This document shows positions 1-11,462 of a stretch of 64,000 nucleotides of DNA, piece by piece (positions within the stretch are counted from its first letter, which is position 1; every line of letters begins with the position of its first letter). The position numbers were made by a program, and so were the translations under genes. The DNA comes from Allolobophora icterica (taxonomy: Eukaryota; Annelida; Clitellata; Crassiclitellata; Lumbricidae), in contig OY744607.1 of the NCBI GenBank assembly GCA_963556255.1, forward strand, positions 50,682,022 to 50,746,021. The letters are read 5' to 3'. The notes beneath the pieces were generated by a model. It did not search any database and was not told the DNA's origin. It saw only the letters and a program-made list of their open reading frames with translations.

Positions 1-2
1 TT

Positions 3-41
<39 letters not shown>

Positions 42-250
42 TCATTTTATTGCTTCCACTAAAACAAAACATGTTATATGACTAAGGAGTAGTCGGATTA
101 TATAGTTCTGTCTCAGACAGCAAAAGGTGGCCCTAAAGGGAGGTTACTTCCGCTAGGCAGGGACACCTGCTAGTGCTGTACGTAATTTAAGTGACTGTCA
201 AGTCATGGGAAGATATACAAGGAGTAGATAGATGAGGTCTGGTAAGGAAG
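1..250 (-). repeat. LINE 3' UTR fragment with tetranucleotide tail
   Basis: Read on the minus strand this segment has a block of the form 'tagcgg...ccctttagggcc', then an AATAAA signal, then a (TGAT)n tail at 1-40. The same arrangement (a 'CTAGCGGGAC..CCCTTYTGGG' block, AATAAA, short tandem tail) is seen at 2575-2709, 26020-26145, 38385-38470 and 39030-39172, so this is probably a 5'-truncated LINE 3' end. The inner boundary is approximate. Confidence 0.5.
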
Positions 251-294
251 CATGAGAGAAAGCAAAATAAATCTTAGTTAAACTTATCTAATCA

Positions 295-424
295 TATATA
301 TATATAAATATATATATATATGCGCAGGTCGACCTGGTTATTCCCTCAACAAGAACATTCACAGTACAGCACAGAAGCTTCGCTGTGGTCGGTCCAACTT
401 CCTCGAATAGCATCTTACGACATG
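295..424 (+). repeat. Left copy of long target duplication around LINE
   Basis: Positions 321-424 (104 bp) are identical to 2737-2840, and the AT-rich bases just before both copies also match. The copies flank the retrotransposon at about 455-2709. The sequence is itself a fragment of a second LINE 3' coding end, which continues to the right of the second copy. I read it as the target duplication made at insertion, although 104 bp or more is far beyond the usual 5-20 bp. Confidence 0.75.
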
Positions 425-455
425 CATAGTTAAACTTATCTAATCATATATATAT
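425..455 (+). repeat. 5' junction filler copied from upstream flank
   Basis: The stretch at 427-453, starting 'agttaaacttatctaatca', repeats 277-302, which lies just left of the duplicated target. It sits between the left target copy and the first recognisable element sequence. It looks like template-switch filler made at the 5' junction during insertion. Confidence 0.5.
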
Positions 456-2709
456 GATATATATAACTTTCCAAAAAAGCCGTGGATGTCCCTTGGTCTC
501 CTAAAATCTTGTAAAACAAAAAACTCGTTATACTTAAAATATATAAAAAATCCCAATGAGACCAATAAAAGCAAATTCATCACATTTAGAAATAAATTTA
601 AATCGATCCGAATCCAAGCTGAAAAAAATTATTATGCTGCAGAGTTCTGCAAAAACAGCCATAATCTCAAGAAAACATGGAGTCTCATTCGCTCTTTGAT
701 TGGAATAGAGGACCATGGTTCGGTCATTACTACATTAAATTGTGATGGACATAAGATTGACGACCCTGAGGAAATAGCCAATAAATTTAACTTTTACTTT
801 ACCGAAATAGCTCAATCTCTGGCTAATAAAATTCAAGATCCCATTACATCCTTTGAAGATTACTTGAGCCCTCCTATTGCCAACTCCTTTGGTCTGGAAG
901 AAACAAATCCGGAGGAAATTCTTAAACTGGGTCGCACCATTCGCTTATCTCATAGTAAAGGCATTGATGACATAGACCCCTTCGTCGCCTCTCCTTCATT
1001 AGTCAATGTCGCTAGACCACTTGCTGAAATAGTGAACTCTTCTTTTAACTCTGGCATATTTCCAAACGCTTTGAAAATAGCCAAGGTTGTTCCTATCTTT
1101 AAAAGAGGTGAGAAGGATGACGTCGCTAATTACAGACCCATTTCTGTCCTTCCATTTTTTGCAAAAATTTGTGAAAAATTAATGTATGAAAGGCTTAGCA
1201 GTTTTTTTGAAAAAGCTAATATAATATTTCCCTCTCAACATGGATTTCAAGCCGGTCGCTCCCCCTCTATGCCACTATTGAGTATTCAAGATAAGATTTC
1301 AGGTGCAATAGAGAATAAAGAATACTCACTTGGCGTTTTTTTCGATTTAGCTAAGGCATTCGATACTGTAAATCACAGTATCTTACTAAAAAAACTCAGT
1401 AATTATGGCATACGAGGAGTTCAACTCTCGTGGCTTGCTAGTTACCTTGAGAATCGCTCTCAGGTAGTATACTGCAATGGAGCATTTTCGTCCTTGCGTG
1501 CAATAAACATTGGAGTTCCTCAGGGATCGAACTTGGGACCGCTATTGTTCCTAATCTACATTAATGATCTTCCAAACGCCTCATCACTTATGTTTTTCGT
1601 TCTTTTTGCGGATGATACAAACATTTTTCTCTCTCATAGTTCCTTAGATGCTCTTTATTCAATAATGAATGCTGAATTACTTCAGATTGCTAATTGGTTT
1701 CGGGCAAATAAACTATCCCTAAACTTGGATAAGACTAATTATATACTGTTTCGGTCTCATAAAAAAAGCTGCCCCTCGGACTCTAATACCCTATACATTG
1801 ATGGTATCCCCGTAACTCAAGTAACCTCATCTAAATTTCTGGGCGTAATAGTTGACCAACACTTGTCATGGAAAGATCATATCAACACTATCTCAACAAA
1901 AATTGCTAAGAATGTAGGCATTCTAAGTCGCGCCTCATATCTGTTACCACCCAGGGTTCGTTTAACGCTCTATTATACGTTGATCTACCCCTACCTTGCT
2001 TATTGCAATTCAACATGGGCCTCCAATTATAAATCTAATTTACAGAGACTCACCATCCTACAAAAGCGAGCCATTCGAATCGTCGCTGGCACTCCATACG
2101 GATCACACACCGATCCATTGTTTATTAACCTTTGTGTACTGAAAGTGGAGCAAATTAGGATTGCACAAGTGGGCGTATTTATGTATCGTTATGAACGAAA
2201 TCTGTTACCTGTTATATATAATCAATTCTTCCACCGCACCGCTGAAATTCACTCCTATCCTACAAGAAGCACTGATCTATATCGGCAACCCTTTGCACGT
2301 ACAAATATCCGCTTGTTTTCCATTAGATATACAGGAGCCAAGGTTTGGAATAGTATACCCTTACTGATACGCCAATCACCGGGCTTACTGATCTTTAAAA
2401 ATAAATTACGACATTATCTGATAGAACAAGGCTATTGAACCATTGTTATCCAGCATTATGGGTGTTGTAGTTAAGTTAGTTAAGTTCACCTCTGGTCTGT
2501 GTTTATTTCCTGTCATTGAATGTTAACTGGCTGTCATGTAATATCCTTTTTTTTAAATTTAGTACCATAGGTGACCCTAGGTAGCGGGATCATTGATCCC
2601 TTCTGGGTCTTCCTCCTGGTAGCCCTACACGTAGTTTACATGGTACTGTCATAATTGTCAGATGTTGGTTGCAGGAAAAATAAACTTGAACTTGAACTTG
2701 AACTTGAAT
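455..2709 (+). mobile_element. 5'-truncated non-LTR retrotransposon (CR1/L2/RTE-X-like)
   Basis: The element contains one long reverse-transcriptase ORF (486-2438), a 3' UTR with a 'tagcgggatcattgatccc' block near 2582, an AATAAA signal, and a short tandem tail of AACTTG units at about 2686-2709. No apurinic endonuclease domain precedes the RT, so it is 5'-truncated. It lies inside the 3' end of another LINE (target copies at 321-424 and 2737-2840). The intact ORF and clean target copies suggest a fairly recent insertion. The clade is judged from RT motif style only. Confidence 0.85.
486..2438 (+). CDS. Reverse transcriptase of non-LTR retrotransposon (5'-truncated)
   Basis: A 650-residue ORF with no internal stops. 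It would copy element RNA at nicked chromosomal DNA (target-primed reverse transcription). Visible RT blocks in order are: a Lys/Asn-rich N-terminal lead, 'NYRPISVLP' near residue 215, 'FDLAKAFDTVNH' near 290 with the first catalytic Asp, 'GVPQGSNLGPLLF' near 345, the catalytic 'FADDTN' near 374, and the thumb region 'FLGVIVDQHLSWKDHI' near 455. The C-terminus has the usual 'ARTNIRLFSIRYTGAKVWNSIP' type ending, quoted here only in outline. The endonuclease half is absent. The annotated ATG is probably just the first Met after the truncation point and not the original start. Confidence 0.9.
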   Translation: MSLGLLKSCKTKNSLYLKYIKNPNETNKSKFITFRNKFKSIRIQAEKNYYAAEFCKNSHNLKKTWSLIRSLIGIEDHGSVITTLNCDGHKIDDPEEIANKFNFYFTEIAQSLANKIQDPITSFEDYLSPPIANSFGLEETNPEEILKLGRTIRLSHSKGIDDIDPFVASPSLVNVARPLAEIVNSSFNSGIFPNALKIAKVVPIFKRGEKDDVANYRPISVLPFFAKICEKLMYERLSSFFEKANIIFPSQHGFQAGRSPSMPLLSIQDKISGAIENKEYSLGVFFDLAKAFDTVNHSILLKKLSNYGIRGVQLSWLASYLENRSQVVYCNGAFSSLRAINIGVPQGSNLGPLLFLIYINDLPNASSLMFFVLFADDTNIFLSHSSLDALYSIMNAELLQIANWFRANKLSLNLDKTNYILFRSHKKSCPSDSNTLYIDGIPVTQVTSSKFLGVIVDQHLSWKDHINTISTKIAKNVGILSRASYLLPPRVRLTLYYTLIYPYLAYCNSTWASNYKSNLQRLTILQKRAIRIVAGTPYGSHTDPLFINLCVLKVEQIRIAQVGVFMYRYERNLLPVIYNQFFHRTAEIHSYPTRSTDLYRQPFARTNIRLFSIRYTGAKVWNSIPLLIRQSPGLLIFKNKLRHYLIEQGY

Positions 2710-2736
2710 ATATATATAAATATATATATATATATA

Positions 2737-2982
2737 TGCGCAGGTCGACCTGGTTATTCCCTCAACAAGAACATTCACAGTACAGCACAGAAGCTTCGCT
2801 GTGGTCGGTCCAACTTCCTCGAATAGCATCTTACGACATGAGCTTCTTGATCTTTCTTTACCTCTATACCGTAAACCCTTTAAAAAATGTTTGTTCGATC
2901 CGGGTTTTCCTTCATTAGGTCGAGACTCGAGAGCGCCTCTTATGAGTTTTCTTGGAGAGGCGCTATATAAATCTGTTATTAC

Positions 2983-2992
<10 letters not shown>
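2737..2992 (+). repeat. Second LINE 3' end (target of insertion), GCGCTATATAAAT tail family
   Basis: The right target copy continues into a LINE C-terminal coding remnant ('VVGPTSSNS', then 'RHELLDLSLPLYRKPFKK') and ends with 'gaggcgctatataaatctg', followed by (TA)n. The same ending occurs at 11205-11462, 16985-17065 (minus), 37590-37735, 39985-40075 and 47530-47612. It is a dead 3' fragment of a LINE family different from the inserted one. Confidence 0.7.
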
Positions 2993-3019
<27 letters not shown>

Positions 3020-3230
3020 TATACAAATAGCCAAAATGTTTGTACACGTGGGTGTGTGCATATTTATACACAAGTAAATTCAGAGGATGTTTTCTAAGGA
3101 AAGCCTCCAGCAGCGTCTCTCTGTCTGTCTGTCTGTCTGTGCCTCTGTCTCTCTCTGTCTATCTATCTATCTGTATGTATGTCTCGCTGCTGTCTGTCTG
3201 TCTCTGTCTTGTCTTCTTCGAAATGAGTCC
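2985..3230 (+). repeat. TA and TCTG/TCTA microsatellites
   Basis: (TA)n at about 2985-3018 and a (TCTG/TCTA)n tract at about 3119-3226. Reading frames through these are low-complexity and are not genes. Confidence 0.9.
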
Positions 3231-3424
3231 TTGACGCATGCCACTCCATAATCTATTGAACACGGACTTCTCGTGACTTCTGGTCCTCGAGCGCTCTGAT
3301 CCTTGTGGTCGCCCTTGTTGATCCTCGTCCCCCGTTCAACGGAACAGGTCTCATCTAGTCTCATCAGGAACCTTTCATATAGCTATACTGTAATACCGCT
3401 AAAAGGTTAATTACCATATGTTAG

Positions 3425-3865
3425 TAGGGAATGAGGAGGAGGAGGAGGAGGGTGAATAGGAAGAGGAGGAGGAGGAGTAGTAGTAGGGGAAGAGAATTTG
3501 GAGAGGAGGATGAATAGGAGGAAGAGGAGGAGCAGGAGGAGGAATAGGGGGAGGAGTATAGGGGAAGAGAAGTTGGATGATAATAAATAGAAAGAGGAGG
3601 GTAAGTAAGAAGAGGAGGAAGAGGAGGAAGAGGAAGAGGAGTTGTAGGAGGAGGATGAATAGAAGGAGTAGGGGAGGCGTAGGAAGAAGAGAAGAGGATG
3701 CTGAATGGAGGATAAAAGAGGATTAGGAAGAGGAGGAGGGGAAGAGGAATGGGAGGATAAGGATATGAGTGGGAAGAGTATGTGAGAAAGAGGAGGAGCA
3801 CTGGGAGGAGGATTACTCGGATAAATCGTAGGAGCAGGAGAAGAGGAGGGTGGAGTAGGGGATGG
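3425..3865 (+). repeat. GGA-rich polypurine tract
   Basis: About 440 bp of nearly pure purine on the plus strand made of GAG, GGA and GAA triplets. The complementary frame gives a Pro/Leu/Ser-rich 189-residue ORF that is purely compositional. Confidence 0.9.
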
Positions 3866-4909
3866 TCGAAGTTAGCCAAGCGATTAAAACCGTCTAAGAC
3901 TTGGTTGCTGTATAGACGCTCTGAGATAATTGACAGCAGCGTTTGAATTTTGATTTCATCCAGCCGCTGTAAATGTCCGAGGTTTCTCATCGCTACACTG
4001 AAGTCGCACCAGGAAGACCAGCTTTTTACTGGCGCTATATCAAATCAAGATAACAAGAGCCGGGCATTTTTGGGTCATCGAGGCATTGCTTGGTCTTAGT
4101 GCCAGGTCAGAATCCAAGGGGAGAGAGAGAACGGTGCTGTTGTGGAAACCGTCGGTGCTGGTATAGTCGCAGAATTGGTCCCAATGCATCTAAAACGCAG
4201 TTTATGTGGCATGGGTAATAGGCAGCAGACGGAAAAGCGGATTATTTGACCCCTGATGCTGACCTTAAGCTGACTTTACTCGCTTCGGTTCCATGACTGC
4301 AGGAACTCAGTGATATATATCTGTGGATCTCGTGTGTGGCGATTGCTTTTCACCAACTGCGAGTCGTTATTCGTTCAGTTCCCCATTCAGTGCTCCAATT
4401 ACCTTGTCCATGCTGTAACGAGCAACAGCATTGACTGCTGTAGTGCCATATGTGCGCATCTCCTCTCTTTGCGGCTCACTGGGCAATGGGGCATGCATGA
4501 ACGCCTGCCGCTGTTCGGGTTGCATTTAAGAATTTGCAATGTATCGCATTGTGCGTGATATCTTTCATTTGGTGTCTATATTTCGTAGCGTATTTCATTT
4601 AAGACTTCAAGGTCAAACTGGCGATGCTGGTAAGAGGATGCTCCTCCTGCCCCTACAGGGCCTACATGCTTGAGTGATCCGTTGTCCCCCTCTTGGGGTT
4701 TGGCTGGGCGCGGAAGTTTTTGTCCCGTGACTTGAGGTGAACTTCCGGTTCCTTTTGCATGCGCTACATCAATGCAACTTCCTTCCTTTTCAGCGGGCCG
4801 GCTCATCCATCTCGAATCGTATCTCTCTCCCTACATATATACATGTACATATACAAATACGTGAATATATATATGTTATATATATCAACGTATCCTTCGA
4901 CCATGGAAG

Positions 4910-4910
<1 letters not shown>
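3866..4910. other. Unassigned unique-looking DNA
   Basis: No coding region, RNA gene or recognisable repeat was found. The ORFs of 76-82 codons here show no family resemblance. The stretch runs into a TA microsatellite. Confidence 0.5.
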
Positions 4911-4990
<80 letters not shown>

Positions 4991-5190
4991 NNNNNNNNNN
5001 NNNNNNNNNNNNNNNNNNNNNNNNNNNNNNNNNNNNNNNNNNNNNNNNNNNNNNNNNNNNNNNNNNNNNNNNNNNNNNNNNNNNNNNNNNNNNNNNNNNN
5101 NNNNNNNNNNNNNNNNNNNNNNNNNNNNNNNNNNNNNNNNNNNNNNNNNNNNNNNNNNNNNNNNNNNNNNNNNNNNNNNNNNNNNNNNNN
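4911..5190. other. (TA)n tract running into a 200-base assembly gap
   Basis: About 80 bp of TA dinucleotides (4911-4990) end directly in 200 Ns (4991-5190). The round gap size suggests a placeholder, so the true distance is unknown and the TA tract is probably longer than shown. Confidence 0.95.
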
Positions 5191-5248
5191 ACGCAGAGAT
5201 TATTCTTCAGCTCATAGTTGATGCCCTACATCTTCCTTCCGCATCTTC

Positions 5249-6080
<832 letters not shown>

Positions 6081-6164
6081 GTCTCCTTGGAAGAAAGGAG
6101 AGTCTTTTGCTCCTCCTGCCGTGCATTGTATTGCGCCGAACAGACAGTATGATTTATAATCCAA

Positions 6165-6440
6165 TCGAATGACTTCTATAGCACAAGACCTTAATCCTTT
6201 TCTTCGTTCTCCTTCCTCATTCCTCCTCTTATCATCTCCTTCCTCATTCCTCCTTCATTTCATCTCCTTCCTCATTCTTTTTTCATTTCATTTCCTTTCC
6301 TCATTCCCTCCTTCTCATCTCCTTCCACTGGAAATTCCTCCTTCTCATCTCCTTCCTCATTTCTTCTTTCTATCATCTCCTTCCCTCATTCTTCTTTCTT
6401 TTCATCTCCTTCCTCATTCCTCTTTCTTTCCATAAACCCC
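6165..6440 (+). repeat. Pyrimidine-rich degenerate repeat
   Basis: Degenerate repeats of a roughly 28-30-bp unit of the type 'ctcattcctccttctcatc' form a polypyrimidine tract. There is no gene. Confidence 0.7.
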
Positions 6441-6864
6441 AACTCTCCTCCTTCCTCATTCCATCGCTCCACTTGAGCTGATTGTCTGTATCGGCCTGTC
6501 GCTGTATCTTTATTCTCTGGGGCTCGATTGGCGAACTGTTGCTGCTGCAGTTGGCCATCAGTTCAAACCATCACTCGACTCACCATCAACAAATCTAAGA
6601 TAACGATCTCCAAGAATTCAGACTGATCGATGCAATAAAGATTCGTTCATGCCTTCTTCCCTGCCTCCTTCTCTTTCTTCTTCCATCCTTCCCTGCCTCC
6701 CTGAAGAGGATGAGGATCTGCCTCAAGGGGCTGGAGATGGTTGTGGAAGCAATGCAGGGACATTCGGATGCAGTTTCCCAAGCGAATGATGAATCTGTCT
6801 GTTTGCTATTCGTTTTAATTAAGTTTGATGAAATCACATTTGTCTCGTTCAATCTGTTCATTTA
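6441..6864. other. Unassigned spacer between simple repeats
   Basis: No gene or known repeat was recognised in this short spacer of mixed composition. Confidence 0.5.
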
Positions 6865-7215
6865 AGGAGGAGCAGAAGAGGAAGAGGAGGGAGAATAGGA
6901 GGATGAGGAGGAAACAGAAGAGCAGGAGGAGGAAAAGGAGGAGGAAACAGAAGAGGAGGAGGAAGATGCAGAGGAAGATGAGGAGGAGGAGGAAGAAGTA
7001 GATGAAGATGAGGAAGAGGAGGGCACCAGAAGAGGAAAAAGTGAAGAGGATGAGGAGTGACTGAAGAGGAAGAGGAAGAAGAGGATAGGGAGTGACTGGA
7101 GGAAGAAGTGTAGCGTCCGTCTGTCTGTCTGCCTGTCTGTCAGTTCTTGTCGTCCGTCCGTCTGTCCGACTGTCTTTCTGTATTTCTATCTGTCTATCCA
7201 TCCATCCATCCATCC

Positions 7216-7261
<46 letters not shown>

Positions 7262-7262
7262 G
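6865..7262 (+). repeat. GGA-rich tract and (TCTG)n microsatellite
   Basis: Polypurine GGA/GAA repeats at about 6865-7100 are followed by (TCTG)n, with CCAT interruptions, at about 7108-7262. Confidence 0.9.
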
Positions 7263-7394
7263 AGAAGCTGTTTCGCAGGACGCGAGTGCTGTTAGTGAAT
7301 GCTGCGAAAAATCCAGTGACAAGATGATAGGCCCTATGAGGTGAAGGACAAGATAAAGGGAACAGATGAAGGTAAGATGAGGTGGAGGAGAAGG

Positions 7395-7991
7395 ATGAAG
7401 TTCATGAAAAGGAAAAGCAGGAGGAGGAGGAGAAGGAGGAGAAGGAGGAGGGGAGAAAAAACCATACGGAAGAGAAATAGGAGCGCAGTAGGAGGAAAAG
7501 AAGTAGTAGAAAGAGAGGCGACTAGTCTTGCGTCCGGTGAATATATCAATTAGTTTCTTATCTCCTTTTCTTCTTCTTCTTTCTTCTTCTTCTTCTCTTC
7601 TTTCTTCTTCTCTTTTCTTCTTCTTCTTCTTCTTCTTCTTCTTCTTCTTCGTCTTCTTCTTCTTCTTCTTCTTCTTCTTCTTTCTTCTTCTTCTTCTTCT
7701 TCTTCTTCTATTCTTCTTCTTCTTCTTCTTCTTCTTCTTCTTCTTCTTCTTCTTCTTTCTTCTTCTTCTTCTTCTTCTTCTTCTTCTTCTTCTTCTTCTT
7801 CTTCTTCTTCTTCTTCTTCATTCTTCTTCATTCTTCTTCTTCTTCTTCTTCTTCTTCTTCTTCTTCTTCTTCTTCTTCTTCTTCTTCTCTTCTTCTTCTT
7901 CTTCTTCTTCTTCTTCTTCTTCTTCTTCTTCTTCTTCTTCTTCTTCTTCTTCTTCCTTCTTCTGTCTTCCTCTTTCTTCTTCGTCGTCGTA
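7395..7991 (+). repeat. GGA block then long (TTC)n triplet array
   Basis: A GGA/GAA purine block at about 7395-7465 is followed by roughly 430 bp of TTC triplets (7557-7991) with rare interruptions. GAA/TTC arrays of this length can form triplex DNA, as known from the human frataxin intron. No coding meaning is claimed for the poly-Phe, poly-Ser or poly-Glu frames. Confidence 0.95.
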
Positions 7992-8261
7992 AGATGTCGC
8001 TGGGAAGTCCTCGTTAGTAAGTAAGTAATTTGGCCTCAGTGCTCAACGAGTAAAATTGAAAAGAAAATTCATTCGCACTAATTACGGGTCTTAACTCATG
8101 GCACTAATTATGTAGCGCCATCGGAGGTGAAAGCCGTCCTTTCGAAAGTGCAAGTGAGACCGATGACTGTTCGTCGCCGTTGCCTTTCATCATGTCCTCT
8201 GTTCTGCGTCGAATGATTGAGACAAATGCATCAAATGTCCAGCTGCACGCGATGCCAGGGA

Positions 8262-8274
8262 CAGACAGACAGAC

Positions 8275-8325
<51 letters not shown>

Positions 8326-8419
8326 GTCAGACAGACAGACAGACAGGTCAGACAGACAGTCAGACAGACAGACAGACAGACAGTCAGACAGACAGACAGA
8401 CAGACAGACTTACATACCT

Positions 8420-8452
<33 letters not shown>

Positions 8453-8530
8453 AAGACCGACAGACAGGGAGAGATGCAGAGAAAGAGAGAGGCAGGGAGG
8501 CAGACAGTTAGTCAGACAGAGGTGTAGGCA
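8262..8530 (+). repeat. (CAGA)n microsatellite
   Basis: About 270 bp of CAGA tetranucleotides with GTCAGA interruptions. Confidence 0.95.
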
Positions 8531-8943
8531 GAGGAAGAGGAAGGGTGGAGCAGTTGGATAGCAGAAGCCTTGAGGGATAGGGTTCGATTGTGGAAGGGAT
8601 CGACGACATCAATTTCGATTACCTTCTGTAGACGATTCGATGAACACAGATCACCGATGGATCAATCAATCATCAATCGATCTCTTTCATCGATCTCTTT
8701 CTTTCGTGAGCGATCGCAGCAACAATCTTAACCTCTGCTTTAATCGATCACCACTTCGAAAGCTGTAAATTGTCAAATAGCGGCGCTATAGAAATCATTG
8801 TCGTCACTTTTCGTCTTCTGTTTTTCCTCTTCTTCGTTTATCCTACTGTTCTCTCCTCAATACTAGAAACTCCATTTTAGGTCATTCTATCTCCTCCTGC
8901 TCCTCTTCCTTTTCTCCTGCTCATCTTCCTTTTTCTCCTCCTC
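8531..8943. other. Unassigned DNA with a short SINE-tail-like piece
   Basis: No gene. 'gcggcgctatagaaatcatt' at about 8780-8800 resembles the SINE/LINE tail signature found elsewhere in the window. Confidence 0.4.
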
Positions 8944-9178
8944 CAGGGACGTCATTTGGGTCAGGGGGCATTTGCCCCCTTGATTTAAAAAAAGGAAAAC
9001 GGATGGAACAAGAAAAGGAGGAAGAAAGAAAGGGATAAAAAAGAACAAAATGGTACTCAAATTCAGGTCGTCCATTTGAATGGTGTAGGCCTGCACTACA
9101 AAACTTAACAAGCTGGCCAAGTTCCCTCTCAAATGACGTCCCTGCCCCCCCCGAAAAAAAGCTGAAATGACGTCCCTG
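8944..9178. mobile_element. hAT-type MITE (CAGGGACGTCATTT ends)
   Basis: A 235-bp element bounded by perfect 14-bp inverted ends, CAGGGACGTCATTT on the left and AAATGACGTCCCTG on the right. Flanking octamers tcctcctc (8936-8943) and tcctcctt (9179-9186) match at 7 of 8 positions, which fits the 8-bp duplications of hAT transposons. The right end carries a second copy of its terminal motif at 9131-9144. There is no transposase, so it is non-autonomous. Confidence 0.75.
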
Positions 9179-9646
9179 TCCTCCTTCTCGTCCTCGTCAT
9201 CCTCCCCCCCCATCTACTTCTTCCTTCTCTTCTTCTTCCTCTTCCTCTTTCCTCTTCCCTTCTTCTCTTCCTGTTGACTCTCCACTCGAACGCATGTCCC
9301 TTCCGCCACTTTCAGACGTCACTTCATTCGCGACAATATGAAGTGGAATAGTGCATCCATCGTCACTCAGTCCCATCTCAATCCACCCAACCTCTACCCA
9401 ACCCCAACCCCAACACTCAACCCCAACCTCTACCCAACCCCAACCTCTACTCATCGAACCCGTCCATAGCGACTGATGGAGATTTCGTGAGGCGTGGCGT
9501 CGATGGACAGCCAGGCGCCGACCCGACGTCTCCGATGGGTCGCAGCATCGTCTGCTGACTTTCTGTCTGTCAACGATAAAGACGACAGGCGCTATATAAA
9601 CCAATGGTTCGTCCTTTGTGAATGAGGATCGTTGAGTTGAGAGCGT

Positions 9647-9978
9647 CGATCATCATGATCTATTCTGATCATCATGATCTATTCTGATCATCATAGTCTA
9701 TTCTGATCATCATGATCTATTCAGATCATCATGATCTATTCAGGTCATGTTCTATTAGGATCATCACGATTTATTCTGATAATTTTGATCTATTCTGATG
9801 ATCGTGATCTATTATAATCATCGTGATCTATTCTGGTCATCGTGATCTATTCTGGTCATCGTAATCTTATGATCATCAAGATCTATTCTGATGATCGTGA
9901 TCTACTATGATCTACCATGATCATCGTGATCTATTCTGGACACTCGCGATCCATTGTGATCATCATGATCTATTCTGA
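9647..9978 (+). repeat. GATC-rich minisatellite, unit about 19-20 bp
   Basis: About 17 diverged tandem copies of a unit resembling 'tgatcatcatgatctattc'. The unit contains overlapping palindromes (TGATCA and ATCATGAT), so single strands could fold into chained hairpins. Confidence 0.9.
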
Positions 9979-10255
9979 TTGTTCTATCGCTTCCTAAGTC
10001 GAACCCTGAGAGAATCACATTAAGCTCTTCCCTTTAATCTCGTGCTTGGTCAGTAGATGTCTCTTCATCAGTAGATTTCGCTCGACGCGACCATCCGCTG
10101 ATTAATCTCGATATATCTCCAACGTCCAAATTAAGCTAAGTCGCGGGAACCAGCTTATTCACAGGCGCTCAGTCAAAACAAAACTGATAGACAGATCAGA
10201 TTTTAAAAAACAATCGGTTCCGGTCTCACAAAGTATCTCTAAAGTATCTCTAAAG

Positions 10256-10521
10256 CAGTGCTTTTTTCAGCCGGAACGCGCCGGAAAGGCGCTCCGGCAC
10301 CTTTTTTCAGCTACCAAAAAATTATTTATTTATTTCAATAATAAAAACTATAATCTAGTTATTTTAATTTAGTTTCAGTGTTGTGAACTATTTCTCTTGT
10401 TTATTGAAGCCCCTCCAAACCCCCAATCCCGTTTTTCTCGGGATTTTAGCCCTTCCATAATTGTTCAGTTCCGGAACCTATTGTTCAGTTCCGGAACTTT
10501 TTTTCTAGAAAAAAAACACTG
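10256..10521. mobile_element. hAT-type MITE with perfect 8-bp target duplication
   Basis: The ends CAGTGCTTTTTTC and ...AAAAAAAACACTG are imperfect inverted repeats. The flanks are identical octamers ctctaaag at 10248-10255 and 10522-10529. The 266-bp body has internal 'ccggaac'-type repeats and no coding region. Confidence 0.85.
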
Positions 10522-10862
10522 CTCTAAAGTATCTCTAAAGTATCAGGCAGGCAGACAGTCAGACGGCTATCATGGTGGATGGCGGTTAGAATTGAAGTGC
10601 ATGACAAGAGAGGCAAGTGGAAGCGGCGAGATAGGTAAGTGGAAGAGGAGGAATCAGGATAGGATTCGTGGTAAAGGAATTTTGTCAGTTTGAAGTGAAA
10701 GATTGGCGCAGAAATAGTAAGCGATGCAGTTTTGACCTGATATTGTGATTTCTTGGGCATTATGATAGCGGCACTATAGAAATCACTGGAATGGATCAGT
10801 GGTGCATTCTCTGCTTCCTGTTATTCGACTCAGGGCAGCTCTGAAAAGAGGCCGATCTAGAA

Positions 10863-11174
10863 CAGCGGTTCTTAAAGTGGTGGTCCGCGGACCGGCGCCG
10901 GTCCGCAAAGCTCTGTTCAGCGGTCCGTGAAGCAGTCCTTCAAAATTCATAATTTTTTCAACTTATTCGCGAAAAAGCATAATAAACGGTTTAGATTGGC
11001 AACAATAATAACAATATAGTTGCTATAAACAGTGACAATTAATGTTACATGAAATGTAATTTTTGATATAACATGTCAAACATGTACGTAAGCTGATGTT
11101 GAAAAGCACCGATCCGCGAAATGGCTGGTAAAGCAATCATAGGTCCGCAGCATCCGAAAGTTTAATAAACACTG
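10863..11174. mobile_element. hAT-type MITE (CAGCGGTTCTTAAAG ends)
   Basis: Inverted ends start CAGCGGTTCTTAAA on the left and CAGTGTTTATTAAA when the right end is read in reverse. The flanks are atctagaa (10855-10862) and atctagca (11175-11182), 7 of 8 matching. It is 312 bp long with 'ggtccgc' motifs near both ends and no transposase. Confidence 0.75.
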
Positions 11175-11204
11175 ATCTAGCATCATCGCGAGGCTGAGCA
11201 ATCA

Positions 11205-11462
11205 CGGTGCATGAACTTGAATCTCCGCTCTGCAACGCCCGGACTTCCACGGTCCAGCACAGGTTTCGCTGTGGTCGGCCCATCCTCCTGGAATAAGTTG
11301 CCTAACAACCAGCGACATGAACTCCTCAGCCTCTCTTTGTCTCTCTTACGCAAATGCTTGAAGACCATTCTGTTCGATCGTGGTTTCATTGTGTTAGGTC
11401 GGGAGCGCCTCTGGCGAGTCTCTCCAGTAGTGGCGCTACATAAATTTGCAATTACCATCTGA
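11205..11462 (+). pseudogene. LINE 3' coding remnant and tail
   Basis: The frame from 11211 encodes the typical LINE C-terminal ending ('AVVGPSSWNKLPNNQRHELL', then 'SLSLSLLRKCLKTILF') and finishes with the 'gtggcgctacataaattt' tail. Only the last 80 or so codons remain. It belongs to the same tail family as 2737-2992. Confidence 0.75.

Noticed and set aside
3421..3990. 189-codon minus-strand ORF rich in Pro, Leu, Ser
   Set aside because: It is the complement of a GGA polypurine tract, purely compositional.
7528..7992. Long ORFs rich in Phe, Ser, Leu (plus) or Glu, Arg (minus)
   Set aside because: They are translations of the TTC triplet array in three phases and have no sequence complexity.
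8180..8561. Gln/Thr/Asp/Arg-repeat ORFs
   Set aside because: They are products of the CAGA microsatellite.
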